NCBI RefSeq assembly: GCF_000336715.1
Contig: NZ_AOMF01000163.1
Location: forward strand, 95,770 to 159,769
Length of the DNA stretch: 64,000 bases
DNA from: Halococcus thailandensis JCM 13552
Lineage (GTDB): Archaea; Halobacteriota; Halobacteria; Halobacteriales; Halococcaceae
Direction of reading: 5' to 3'
Part shown: positions 19,132 through 27,384 of the stretch, piece by piece
How the letters are laid out: each line of letters starts with the position of its first letter
Position numbering within the stretch: position 1 is the stretch's first letter
The notes under the pieces: generated by a model
Databases searched by the model: none
Told to the model about the DNA's origin: nothing
Seen by the model: only the letters and a program-made list of their open reading frames with translations
Made by a program: the position numbers and the translations under genes

Positions 19132-20096
19132 GCACACGGCAACTGGCGATCGCGTTCGTCACGCTCGGCACGCTCTGGGGGAGTTCGTTCGTCGCGATCG
19201 ACCTCGGGCTGCCGTACTTCCCGCCGCTCGAGTTCGCCGGCTTGCGATTCCTCATCGCCGGCGTAGTGATCCTGGCCTACGCGTGGCTGACGACGCCGCG
19301 CTGGCGACCACGGGGTCGTCGTGAATGGACGCTCGCGGGCGTCGCGGGAGCCTTTCTCATCGGCGGCCACCACTCGTTTCTCTACCTCGGCCAGCAGTAT
19401 CTCAGCGGTGCCGTCGCAGCCATCGTCGTCAGCCTCGGTCCGGTGCTGACGGCGCTGTTCGCCGTCGCCATCCTCGATGCCCATCTCTCGGCGCTCGACG
19501 GGCTCGGGTTCGCATTCGGCCTCTTCGGCGTGTTGCTGGTCGCCCAGCCTGGCATCGCCGAGGGGAGTAGCCTGCCGCTCGCCGAGCGGATCGCGGCGCT
19601 CGATCCAGGTGCGCTGCTGGCCGGCGACATGACCGGCATCGTGCTGGTCTTCTTCGCGGCGGCCTCGTTCGCGCTCGGCGGCGTGCTGACGCGCACGATC
19701 GAGACGACGCTGCCGATGCGGACGGTTCAGGCCTGGGCGATGCTGATCGGGGCGGCGCTGCTCATGCTCACGGGCGGCCTGCGCGGCGAATCGCTCGCCG
19801 CCATCCGGTGGACGCCGACGGCAGGGATCTCGCTGATATATCTCGGTCTCGTCTCGGGTGCCGGAGCCTTCCTCATCTACTTCACGCTGCTCGACCGCCT
19901 CGGTCCGGCACAGGTCAACCTCATCGGCTATCTCGAACCCGCAGCCGCGACGGTGCTCTCGTGGCTCGTCCTCGGTCAGCTCATCGACACGCTGACCGCG
20001 CTCGGCTTCGCCGCCATCATCGCCGGGTTCGTCTGTATCCAGCGACGCTCGCTGCTCAACCTCTTCGTCCGGCGGTCGTCGCCCGCCTCCGACTGA
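19128..20096 (+). CDS. EamA/DMT-superfamily transporter
   Basis: The 322-residue protein has two EamA repeats of about five helices each. The first opens with TLWGSSFVAIDLGLPYFPPLEFAGLRFLIAG; the segment WGSSFVAI is typical of the family. The second repeat starts around residue 175 after a short loop. Members export amino acids or metabolites; the substrate is not predictable. ATG 19128 begins MSTRQLAIAF; an in-frame GTG at 19104 would add 8 residues. A leader mini-ORF overlaps this start. Confidence 0.88.
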   Translation: MSTRQLAIAFVTLGTLWGSSFVAIDLGLPYFPPLEFAGLRFLIAGVVILAYAWLTTPRWRPRGRREWTLAGVAGAFLIGGHHSFLYLGQQYLSGAVAAIVVSLGPVLTALFAVAILDAHLSALDGLGFAFGLFGVLLVAQPGIAEGSSLPLAERIAALDPGALLAGDMTGIVLVFFAAASFALGGVLTRTIETTLPMRTVQAWAMLIGAALLMLTGGLRGESLAAIRWTPTAGISLIYLGLVSGAGAFLIYFTLLDRLGPAQVNLIGYLEPAAATVLSWLVLGQLIDTLTALGFAAIIAGFVCIQRRSLLNLFVRRSSPASD

Positions 20097-20154
20097 CCGT
20101 CCAGTAACCCTCCAATAGACGGTCGACGACGATCGACAGCGATAGCTGACGACC

Positions 20155-20892
20155 TTATTTCCGTGCGAAAATCAGATAGCCGGTGTGTCCGACGCCGGCC
20201 GTCGAGGGGCGCGTCCCGCGCTCGTCGACGTCCATCTCGCGCTGGATCGTCTCGTACGTGTCGGCGTCCATCCCCACCGCGTCGAGCGTTTCGACCGTCT
20301 CGCGCATGCTCTCGACGAACGGCGAGTAGATCGCGACGAATCCTCCCGGAACGAGCAGATCGGGCGCGTGTTCGACGACCGCCGGCGCGTCCGCGGTGTC
20401 GAGCGTGAGCAGGTCGAAGCGACGATCGAGGTCGTCGAGTTCGTCGAGTACGTCACCGGCACGGACGTCGACGCTACCGCCGGTCGTCCCCGCTTCGACG
20501 CCGGCGAGGGTCATGTTCTCGCGGGCGATGGCGGCGAACTCGGAGTCCTGTTCGTACGTCAGGACCGACGCGCCCACACGGCCGAGCGCGGCGGCGAGCA
20601 CGCCCGTTCCCGTGCCAGCGTCGAGTACCTGATCGCCGGCCGCGACGCCGGTGTGGCCCATCACGAGCCCGATATCTCGGGGCAACATCGGTGCGCCGGT
20701 GCGCTCGAAGTGGTTGAAGAGATCCGGACCGCGAAGTTCGCGGACCTCGAACTCGGTACCGAGATGGGTTTCGAGCACGTCGCCACTACTCGCGTCCGTC
20801 GGTACGTCGAGCACGCCGAGATCCGTCTCCAACTTCGCGCCCGGCTCGCGGAGATACTCGCGGCCCTCGCCGACGAGCAGAACGGCCGTCAC
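20155..20892 (-). CDS. trmI: Archaeal tRNA (adenine-N1)-methyltransferase TrmI
   Basis: The 245-residue Rossmann methyltransferase has an N-terminal beta domain ([15 protein letters not shown]) and the SAM motif [19 protein letters not shown] near residues 95-112, with YEQDSEF as motif II. In archaea TrmI methylates A57/A58 of the tRNA T loop. Its start overlaps the NAC stop by 4 nt, so it is coupled to NAC; both are translation-related. It ends convergent to the DMT exporter gene. Confidence 0.88.
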   Translation of the reverse strand: MTAVLLVGEGREYLREPGAKLETDLGVLDVPTDASSGDVLETHLGTEFEVRELRGPDLFNHFERTGAPMLPRDIGLVMGHTGVAAGDQVLDAGTGTGVLAAALGRVGASVLTYEQDSEFAAIARENMTLAGVEAGTTGGSVDVRAGDVLDELDDLDRRFDLLTLDTADAPAVVEHAPDLLVPGGFVAIYSPFVESMRETVETLDAVGMDADTYETIQREMDVDERGTRPSTAGVGHTGYLIFARK

Positions 20893-21278
20893 TCCAGTCG
20901 CGAGACCGCCGCCGCGAGGTCGCCATCCTCGGCGTCGAGCGCCTCGCGTGCCTCCTCGGGGCTCGCATCCGTCCGCTGGGCGACGATATCGACGTCCGAG
21001 TCGGGGATGCGATCCGTACCGCTCTCGGCATCGTCGTCACCCTCGCCGAGCGGAATCGCCTCGTCGTCGGCCGAGCGCGTCTCGGGCTCGCCCGTGATGG
21101 TGTAGGTCGCCTGTCCCTGGGCGTCCATCCGCTGGACCTCGGCGTCGTCGAAGACGAGCTCCTCGTCGCCGGTGCGGATGACGATCTCCTCGGCATCGAT
21201 CTCCTCGATGTCGATGCCCATCTGTTTCATCATCTGTTGCATCTTGCGCGGGTTCAGACCGCCGCCTCCTCCGAACAT
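20889..21278 (-). CDS. nac: Nascent polypeptide-associated complex protein
   Basis: The 129-residue archaeal NAC binds emerging chains at the ribosome. [22 protein letters not shown] is the usual N-terminus, followed by the NAC beta domain ([26 protein letters not shown]) and, after an acidic linker, a C-terminal UBA domain ([23 protein letters not shown]). ATG 21278 is chosen at the conserved MFGG start; a longer frame to 21509 is not conserved. It forms an operon with trmI. Confidence 0.93.
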   Translation of the reverse strand: MFGGGGGLNPRKMQQMMKQMGIDIEEIDAEEIVIRTGDEELVFDDAEVQRMDAQGQATYTITGEPETRSADDEAIPLGEGDDDAESGTDRIPDSDVDIVAQRTDASPEEAREALDAEDGDLAAAVSRLE

Positions 21279-21374
21279 ACCTGCGGATGGACAGCCAGCG
21301 CCTTGTGGCTTCCGACCCGCTTCGACACGGCCGCGGAGGCAAACGGTTTTGCGCGACCGCCTCCCAGAGAACCC

Positions 21375-21674
21375 ATGCGCCGAGCGGACGCCGACGCGAC
21401 GACGCGCCAGCGCATCGCCGATCATCTCCGCGAACAGCCGGCCGCCGCGAGCACTCTCGCGACCGAGTTCTCGATCACGACCGCGACCGCGCTCGATCAC
21501 GTCGAGCACGTCGCTCAGTCGATCGACGGGACGGACGAGGAGCTGCTGGTCGCGCCGCCGGAGTGTCGTGACTGCGGGTTCGACGAGTTCGACGACCGGA
21601 TCAACCGCCCCTCGCGCTGTCCCGAGTGCAAGAGCGAGGCGATCGAGGAGCCGCGATTCACTGTCGAGGGGTAG
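21375..21674 (+). CDS. Small HTH-zinc ribbon regulator
   Basis: The 99-residue protein has an N-terminal winged-helix segment ([24 protein letters not shown]) and a C-terminal zinc ribbon with Cys pairs CRDCGF and CPECKS. This layout matches a group of archaeal predicted regulators in which an HTH is fused to a zinc ribbon. It is divergent from nac-trmI with 96 bp between. Its 3' end overlaps the converging regulator gene by 17 nt. Targets are unknown. Confidence 0.78.
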   Translation: MRRADADATTRQRIADHLREQPAAASTLATEFSITTATALDHVEHVAQSIDGTDEELLVAPPECRDCGFDEFDDRINRPSRCPECKSEAIEEPRFTVEG

Positions 21675-22458
21675 CCTCGACCTCGGGCGCGTCGACGGGC
21701 TCGGCCGCCGCCCGATGGTCCTCGTAGACGTCGTTCGCCCACCGCACGAGCGCCTCGTCGGTCCCGTCGAGACATTCGTGGAGCGAGCCGTGCTCGTCGT
21801 AGGTCGAAATCAGCACACGGTCGTCGAGCACCGCGAGCCCGAACGTCAACTCGTCGGGATAAAGATAGAGCGTGAAGTGCTCGATCGAATGTGCGGCCGC
21901 GAGCGCCTCCGGGTAGGACGACTGTGACGCATCGAACACCGATTCGTCGATGAGATACTCCATCTCCGTTCCGGACGTGGCGAGTTCACGCGCACCGTCG
22001 TTGAGTACGGGGCTGACGACCGGCGAGATGCCGCGAAACGTGTCGACGTCGCTCGTGGCGAACGCGTCGGCGACGTGGCCGATGACCGCATGGGGGTTCT
22101 CCGGCGCGTTCGACACCAGCTGCGCGTCGTCGAGCGCCGCCGCCGGCAGCGTCGTGGCCGCTTCACCGAGATGTTGGAGAAACGATCCCCACTCGTCGAC
22201 GCGTTCGATCGTCGCTTCGAGAAGTTCGTACTGGTCGAGCACGAGCCGCCCACCGACCGTGAGCCGGTAGACACCGCCCTCGTTGTGGATCCACTCGCGG
22301 TCGGCGAGCCCGTCGAGCGCCCGATGGACCGTCGAGCGCGACAGCCCACACTCGGAGACCAGTTCGCACTGGCGACGCGGTCGGTCGTGGAGCGTTTCGA
22401 GGATCTGGACGCGGTTTTCCGAGCCGGCGAGAAACGCGACGTGTTCCCAAGACGCCAT
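21658..22458 (-). CDS. IclR-like winged-helix transcriptional regulator with sensor domain
   Basis: The 266-residue protein begins with a winged helix: [20 protein letters not shown], then [29 protein letters not shown]. The C-terminal ~170 residues form a probable ligand-binding or output domain found in haloarchaeal regulators of this kind. No DNA target or ligand can be named. Its 3' end overlaps the small HTH-zinc ribbon gene on the other strand by 17 nt. Confidence 0.78.
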   Translation of the reverse strand: MASWEHVAFLAGSENRVQILETLHDRPRRQCELVSECGLSRSTVHRALDGLADREWIHNEGGVYRLTVGGRLVLDQYELLEATIERVDEWGSFLQHLGEAATTLPAAALDDAQLVSNAPENPHAVIGHVADAFATSDVDTFRGISPVVSPVLNDGARELATSGTEMEYLIDESVFDASQSSYPEALAAAHSIEHFTLYLYPDELTFGLAVLDDRVLISTYDEHGSLHECLDGTDEALVRWANDVYEDHRAAAEPVDAPEVEATPRQ

Positions 22459-22506
22459 TCGCTTGAGGATTCCCGTACAGACGAAAGAACCTTCCGCTGG
22501 ATACTG

Positions 22507-23394
22507 TCAACCGCGACGATACTCCTCGATCGCCGCCCGGTAGCCCGAGCGATAGGTCGGATGGGAAAACTCGTAGCCGAGTTCTCGGAGCTTGTCGTTC
22601 GAGCAGCGTTTCGACGTCTCGATGCGCCGCCGTGCCGGTGCCGAGAGCCCCTCGTCGGCGAGGCGCTCGGCGGTCGTCCGTTTCTCCGGGCGAGGCACGT
22701 CACACTCGTCTGCCAACCAGTCGGCGAAGGCCCACTTTGCGACCGGTTCGTCGTCGACGGCGAGCACCGTCTCGCCACGTGCCACGTCGCTTTCGAGCAG
22801 GAAGCGGATCGCGCCGGCGGCGTCGGCGCGATGGATCATGTTGAGATAGCCTTCCGTCACGGGTCCATCGAGATAGTGATCGAGCCGGTAGCGATCCGGG
22901 CCGTAGAGGCCCGCGAAGCGCACCACGGTGCCGTCGATACCGTGCGCCGCCGTTTCTTCCAGGGCGATTCGCTCGGCCTCGGCGAGCACTTCGGTCTTCT
23001 CGGTCGTCGGTTCGATGGGCGTCTCCTCGTCGACCCAGTCGCCGTCGTGATCGCCGTAGACGCCCGTCGAGGAGGTGTAGACGAGGCGGTCGGGTGGCGC
23101 TTCGCGCGCGCCGAACGTCTCGATGGCGGTTCGAAGCCCATCGACGTAGATCTCGCGGGCGGCGTCGGCTCCGCGACCGCCGGAGCTCGCGGCAAACACC
23201 ACCGTATCGACGTCCGGAACGGCCGCGAGATCCTCCTGACTGGTGACATCGGCCTCGACGGCCTCGAAGCCGGCGCGTTCGATCGCCGCCCGTCCGTCGG
23301 CCGATCGGCGCACGCCGACGACCCGGCGATCGGGTGCGAGGCTGCGACCGAGCGCGAGGCCGACGTAGCCACAGCCGAGGATGGCGACGCTCAT
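22507..23394 (-). CDS. NAD(P)-dependent epimerase/dehydratase-like protein
   Basis: The 295-residue extended SDR-like protein starts with the Rossmann motif GCGYVGLALGRSL (residues 7-19). YTSSTGVYGDHDGDWVDEETP resembles the SSTGVYG segment of YeeZ/SDR_a families, and the Tyr/Lys region is less obvious than in classical SDRs. Function could be nucleotide-sugar modification or quinone reduction. Its ATG overlaps the stop of the DUF5791 gene (ATGA at 23391-23394). ATG 23394 is chosen because an upstream extension is out of family. Confidence 0.75.
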   Translation of the reverse strand: MSVAILGCGYVGLALGRSLAPDRRVVGVRRSADGRAAIERAGFEAVEADVTSQEDLAAVPDVDTVVFAASSGGRGADAAREIYVDGLRTAIETFGAREAPPDRLVYTSSTGVYGDHDGDWVDEETPIEPTTEKTEVLAEAERIALEETAAHGIDGTVVRFAGLYGPDRYRLDHYLDGPVTEGYLNMIHRADAAGAIRFLLESDVARGETVLAVDDEPVAKWAFADWLADECDVPRPEKRTTAERLADEGLSAPARRRIETSKRCSNDKLRELGYEFSHPTYRSGYRAAIEEYRRG

Positions 23395-23810
23395 GGCTTT
23401 CGTTCCTCGATGTGGCCGTGGAGCAGCGCGAACTCGTCGAGCTCCATCGCGAGCCGTCCCTCGATCTTCTGCTGGATCTCGCGCGCGTCGAGCGCGCCGT
23501 CGATGCCCGATTCGAGCGCCTCGACGTCGAGAACTGCGGTGGTCATCCCCATCAGGAGATGATCGCGCGCCTCCATAGCGATGGCGTCGGCGTCGGGTTC
23601 CTCGGGATCGAGCGCGAGTACGGCCGCGGCCTCGTCGAGTGTGAGCGACGGCGACTCGCCGTTCGTGAGCGCCCCGACGCCTTCGACGCCCGTCTCCTCG
23701 CGGACCGTGTCGCTGCCGTGGCTCTCGACGACCGCACGGAGGAGTTCGTCGTACCGCGCGCGCAGTTCGTCGGGCGTGAGTTCGCCCGCATTCTCGACGT
23801 CGTGGAACAT
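23391..23810 (-). CDS. DUF5791-like haloarchaeal protein
   Basis: The 139-residue acidic soluble protein begins MFHDVENAGELTPDELRARYDELL. I recall this as the haloarchaeal DUF5791 family, of unknown function. It has several predicted helices and no membrane segment or motif. It is coupled to the downstream SDR-like gene by a 4-nt overlap. The open frame continues upstream to 23915, but that part belongs to a secretion ATPase remnant in the same frame, so ATG 23810 is chosen. Confidence 0.65.
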   Translation of the reverse strand: MFHDVENAGELTPDELRARYDELLRAVVESHGSDTVREETGVEGVGALTNGESPSLTLDEAAAVLALDPEEPDADAIAMEARDHLLMGMTTAVLDVEALESGIDGALDAREIQQKIEGRLAMELDEFALLHGHIEERKP

Positions 23811-24277
23811 GGCTCCGGTAGCCGTCCCCAACGTAAGTGGATTGAGTTCGTCCGTGACGCCGTATCCCCGAGCGAGCGCCTCGGCCAGGCCGGTCACGGC
23901 GGCGAGTTCGCCCACTCGTCCACCGCGAGCGAGCGCCGCGCGGGCCGCCCCGAGCGGTTCCGATGTGCTCGCCGCGCCAGCGCCCCATCGTGATCGGCGA
24001 CGAGGGCGGCGAAGCGGGCCGCGGCGAGCAACACGCCGACCGTCCCCTCGTCGTGACGGCGCTCGCAGCTCTCGTCGTGGGTTTCGATTTCGGCGATAGA
24101 GTCGTCGAGCGCCGCGATGGCGGTCGCCCGACAGGCCGGAGCCGTCGCGATCCGGCCATCCCCGGCGCAGTCGCTCGCGTCGATCGAAAGACGACTGCCC
24201 TCGACGGATGGCTCGCAGTCACAGCGTGCGTCCACCCGGTTCGCCGGCTCGACGGTCGTGCGATGCGACGGCCCCAC
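23811..24277 (-). pseudogene. Remnant of a type II/IV secretion (PilB/GspE-like) ATPase N-terminus
   Basis: Two consecutive minus-strand frames together resemble the N-terminal domain of haloarchaeal secretion ATPases. The first frame has a DCEPSVEGSRLSIDASDC Cys-rich start, then CRATAIAALDD and LLAAARFAALVADHD. The second, one frame off, reads EPLGAARAALARGGRVGELAAVTGLAEA. The frame change falls near 23955-23985. Nothing of the catalytic RecA-like domain follows; the frame runs into the DUF5791 gene. The match rests on my memory of the family. It could also be a short standalone protein with a sequencing error. Confidence 0.45.
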
Positions 24278-24346
24278 GCCGCCCGCTGGTCGCGGCTTCG
24301 GGTTTGAACCTTCGTGCTCGGTGCAAGCAGCCGGGAGTTCCGCTGA

Positions 24347-24691
24347 TTATTCGTAGGCCAACTGCATGATCCACTGCGAGAAGGCGTCACTGTCGGCTTC
24401 GACGTCCTCCTCGCCGACCAGCGGCGAGAGGTTGTTGCCGGCCATCAGCAGGGAGAAGTCGAGATCGCGCGCCGCCGGGGCGATGTAGTAGGTGTTGTGC
24501 CCCTCGTAGACGGTGTCCTCGCGCTCGACGAGCCCGTGCTCTTCGAGGCGCTCGGCGATGCGACTGCCCGTGCGCGAGTCGACGTCGAGCTCCTTCCAGA
24601 AGTCGCTTTGGTGGATACCGCCCGTCGAGCGAACGAGTTCGAGACCGGCACGCTCGTCCTCCGAGAGCTCCACCTCGGCCGTCGTGCTCAT
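24347..24691 (-). CDS. Small winged-helix DNA-binding protein
   Basis: The 114-residue protein has an N-terminal helix-turn-helix: AGLELVRSTGGIHQSDFWKELDVDSRTGSRIAERLEEHGLV, followed by a wing (VEREDTVYEGHNTYYI) and a short acidic C-terminus. It resembles haloarchaeal MarR/Lrp-like mini-regulators common near transporter or secretion genes. The stop lies 69 nt before the remnant ATPase frame. No target is known. Confidence 0.72.
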   Translation of the reverse strand: MSTTAEVELSEDERAGLELVRSTGGIHQSDFWKELDVDSRTGSRIAERLEEHGLVEREDTVYEGHNTYYIAPAARDLDFSLLMAGNNLSPLVGEEDVEADSDAFSQWIMQLAYE

Positions 24692-24715
24692 AGACTATCC
24701 ACACCGCCGGCCGGG

Positions 24716-25465
24716 TTAAATCCGGCGTTCGACCGGCTCGAACGCGGTTCGACAGGGTGGCCCGTCGGCGAACGCGTACTCGCCATCACCGTCCTCGTCG
24801 ATACTGACGAGCGACGACGAGCGCGTGCCGAAGCCGAACTCTTCGTGATGGACGCAGACCCCGTAGTCGTGATCGCCGAGGACGTCGGCCGCCCGATCGA
24901 TCCACGCCGCGCTCTCCTCGCCAGGCTCGGGCTGCAGCGCCGCGCGCACCTGGCGGCCGTTCTCGGCCTGTCGCTCGCCACGCTCGGGCCAGGAGTCGGG
25001 CACGTCGACGTCGCCGATCGCGCCGGTGTTCATCACGACGTGGACGCCGGGATCGAGGTTCCGGATCTGCAACCGGCCGTCCCACTCGAGCAAGATTGCG
25101 GCCTGGGCGTCGGCCACCACGACGTTGAACCCCTCGTACTCGTCGCCCTCGACCGCGTTCTCGACGTGGCGCGCCGCCGCCTCCGCCGAGTCGCGTTCGA
25201 GCGCGTCCCTGACGAGCAGCCCGCGCGAGCGCTCGCCCGCGAGCTCCCGATCGGTCCAGCGGTTCGTCACCGCGACGAACAGTCCGTGTTCGTTGTAGCC
25301 GATCCACGTTCCGCCCGCCTCGGCGTCGCTCGGGGCGAGGACTGCAGGCTCGTCAGAGAGCAATCCGGGCGGGTTCGACTCGCGATCGACGGCCTCGTCG
25401 CGGTTGGCCGCCACCGCCACCGGCCGGTCGGCGAAGACCTGCCACGCGAGTACGAGGGTGCACAT
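24716..25465 (-). CDS. NRDE/TANGO2-family protein
   Basis: The 249-residue protein begins MCTLVLAWQ and carries VAANRDEAVDRE, the NRDE motif that names the family, then GGTWIGYNEHGLFVAVTNRW. Eukaryotic TANGO2 has been linked to heme or lipid handling, and the N-terminal Cys2 hints at an Ntn-hydrolase fold; archaeal function is unknown. TAAACAGG near 25489-25496 is a TATA box for a leaderless start. Confidence 0.85.
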   Translation of the reverse strand: MCTLVLAWQVFADRPVAVAANRDEAVDRESNPPGLLSDEPAVLAPSDAEAGGTWIGYNEHGLFVAVTNRWTDRELAGERSRGLLVRDALERDSAEAAARHVENAVEGDEYEGFNVVVADAQAAILLEWDGRLQIRNLDPGVHVVMNTGAIGDVDVPDSWPERGERQAENGRQVRAALQPEPGEESAAWIDRAADVLGDHDYGVCVHHEEFGFGTRSSSLVSIDEDGDGEYAFADGPPCRTAFEPVERRI

Positions 25466-25515
25466 GGTTCGAGAGAAGGGTCGGCGCGCCTAAACAGGTC
25501 CGGTCAGTACGACGA

Positions 25516-27318
25516 TCAGTCGTCGGTCGGCGTCGCCTCCACGTCTCGACTCTCCTCGACGGCGGTCGTGAGCGAGACGTTGAGCACGAGCATCGAGGCG
25601 AGTCCACCGACGACGGTGACGACGTTCTTCACCGCGTGGTCGACGATGGCCGCGCCGAGGGCGATCGGCGTGGCGACCGGTGTCAGTCCGACGACGAGCA
25701 GGCTGAACGCACCCTCGTAGAGGCCGAGCCCGCCCGGCGAGAGCGGGAGCACTTTGGCGAGGTTGCCGACGCTGACGGCGAAGAAGCCGACGGCGACGAG
25801 CGTCGTGAGCGGCAGCGCGACGTCGAAGGCGGCGAACACGAGCAGTGCAGTGACGACGTCGAGCGTCCAGATCACGACGCTGCTCGCGCCGATGCGGGCG
25901 AACGCGCCGCGGTCGCCCGCCACGGCCTGGACGTCGCCGACGAACCGCTCGATGACGCCCGCCACGCGGTCGGCGTAGGCGTCCGAGCTCACCTTCTCCA
26001 TCCCCCGACGGACGAGATTGCGATCCGAGCGCGCGCTGGCGACGATGGCACCGACGAGGGCGATGGCGGCCACTCCGACGCCGCTGGCCACGAGGAGGGC
26101 GACGCGCCCACTTTGATTCCCGCCGGCGACGGTCGCACCGAGCCCCGAGAGACTGGTGATCCCCGTCGCGGCGAGGCCGACGAGGACGACGCCGGCGAGC
26201 AGCGTGATCGTGAGCAGGTCGAAGACGCGCTCAACGGCCAACGAGGCGAATCCTGTTGGGTATGGCACGCGTCGGCGCGTCTTGACGACGTAGGCCCTGA
26301 CGGCGTCGCCGGCCCTCGCCGGGAAGACCAAATTCCCCGTTTGAGAGATGAACACCGCGCCAGTGAGGAAGCCGAGTCCTTCGGTGTAGCCGAGCTCTTC
26401 GAGGATATCGCGATAGCGTCCCCCGCGGAGTGGCCACGAGAGAACATAGACGAGCGCCGCAGCGACGACGAGCGCCGGATCTGCCGTTTCGATCTCGGCA
26501 AGCATCCGCGAGACGTCGATGTACTGCGGCATCAGCGCGACGGCGAGCAGCGTGAGCAGTGTGCCGGCGACGAGCGTCACGCGCCGGGTGATCCGTGGCG
26601 CGACGGCGAGCTGCCACCACGTCCGCAGCACCCCGCTGCCCATACCGAGCACGTCGCGGACGAAATCGACCTTCGTATCGCCTTTCGGCGTCCAGTCGAC
26701 GGGGAACTCCCGGACGCGGTAGCCGGCGCGCTGGGCGCGCACGAGTAGCTCGGTGTCCCAGAACCAGTGGTCGTCCTCGACATCGGTGAGGAGATCGTCG
26801 AGCACCGCGCGGTCGAAGGCCTTGAACCCACACTGGTGGTCGTGGACAGACGAGCGCAGGAACAGCCGGACGAGCCCGTTGTAGACGCGGCTCGGCACGT
26901 CGCGGTTCGCCGGCCGGTCGGCGTCGCTCGCCGCGAGCAGGCGCGAGCCGGTGGCGACGTCGTACTCGCCCGAGCGCACACTCGTGACGAGTTCTTCGAG
27001 ATGGCTCATGTCCGTCGCGAGATCGGTGTCGAAGTACGCGAGCGTATCGCCGCGCGCCGCACGGAAGGCACGAGTGAGCGCGCCACCCCGGCCCAGCCGT
27101 TCGTCGCTGTGGACGTGGCGTATGCGGTCGTCCTCGCGGGCGAGCCGGGCGGCGATTTCGGGCGTGTCGTCGGTACAGCCGTCCTCGGCGACCAGTACCT
27201 CGAACGAGTCGTCGGGGAGGAACGATCCGAGCGTGTCGAGCGTGGTTTCGACGGTCGCGGCGAGCGTGCGCTGCTCGTCGTAGGCCGGCAGGACGACGCT
27301 CACGGCGACCGAACTCAT
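25516..27318 (-). CDS. Fusion of family 2 glycosyltransferase and UPF0104-type flippase
   Basis: The 600-residue protein has an N-terminal GT2 domain (about 1-235) starting VSVVLPAYDEQRTLAATVE with an AYFDTDLATDM acidic metal/donor motif and an HQCGFKAFDR segment typical of dolichol-phosphate mannosyltransferase-like enzymes. A hydrophobic domain (about 235-600) follows with NLVFPARAGDAVRAYVVKTRR and LSPGGLGLYEGAF, the signatures of UPF0104 (lysylphosphatidylglycerol synthase-like) membrane proteins. It likely makes and moves a lipid-linked sugar. AAATCATTT near 27344-27352 is a TATA for a leaderless ATG at 27318. It is not clear whether the two domains are always fused in haloarchaea. Confidence 0.85.
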   Translation of the reverse strand: MSSVAVSVVLPAYDEQRTLAATVETTLDTLGSFLPDDSFEVLVAEDGCTDDTPEIAARLAREDDRIRHVHSDERLGRGGALTRAFRAARGDTLAYFDTDLATDMSHLEELVTSVRSGEYDVATGSRLLAASDADRPANRDVPSRVYNGLVRLFLRSSVHDHQCGFKAFDRAVLDDLLTDVEDDHWFWDTELLVRAQRAGYRVREFPVDWTPKGDTKVDFVRDVLGMGSGVLRTWWQLAVAPRITRRVTLVAGTLLTLLAVALMPQYIDVSRMLAEIETADPALVVAAALVYVLSWPLRGGRYRDILEELGYTEGLGFLTGAVFISQTGNLVFPARAGDAVRAYVVKTRRRVPYPTGFASLAVERVFDLLTITLLAGVVLVGLAATGITSLSGLGATVAGGNQSGRVALLVASGVGVAAIALVGAIVASARSDRNLVRRGMEKVSSDAYADRVAGVIERFVGDVQAVAGDRGAFARIGASSVVIWTLDVVTALLVFAAFDVALPLTTLVAVGFFAVSVGNLAKVLPLSPGGLGLYEGAFSLLVVGLTPVATPIALGAAIVDHAVKNVVTVVGGLASMLVLNVSLTTAVEESRDVEATPTDD

Positions 27319-27384
27319 TGCTCCGAATGCGCCAGCCATCGACAAATCATTTCCGGGTTCTACACGGCCTCCGTTCGCTCGCCC

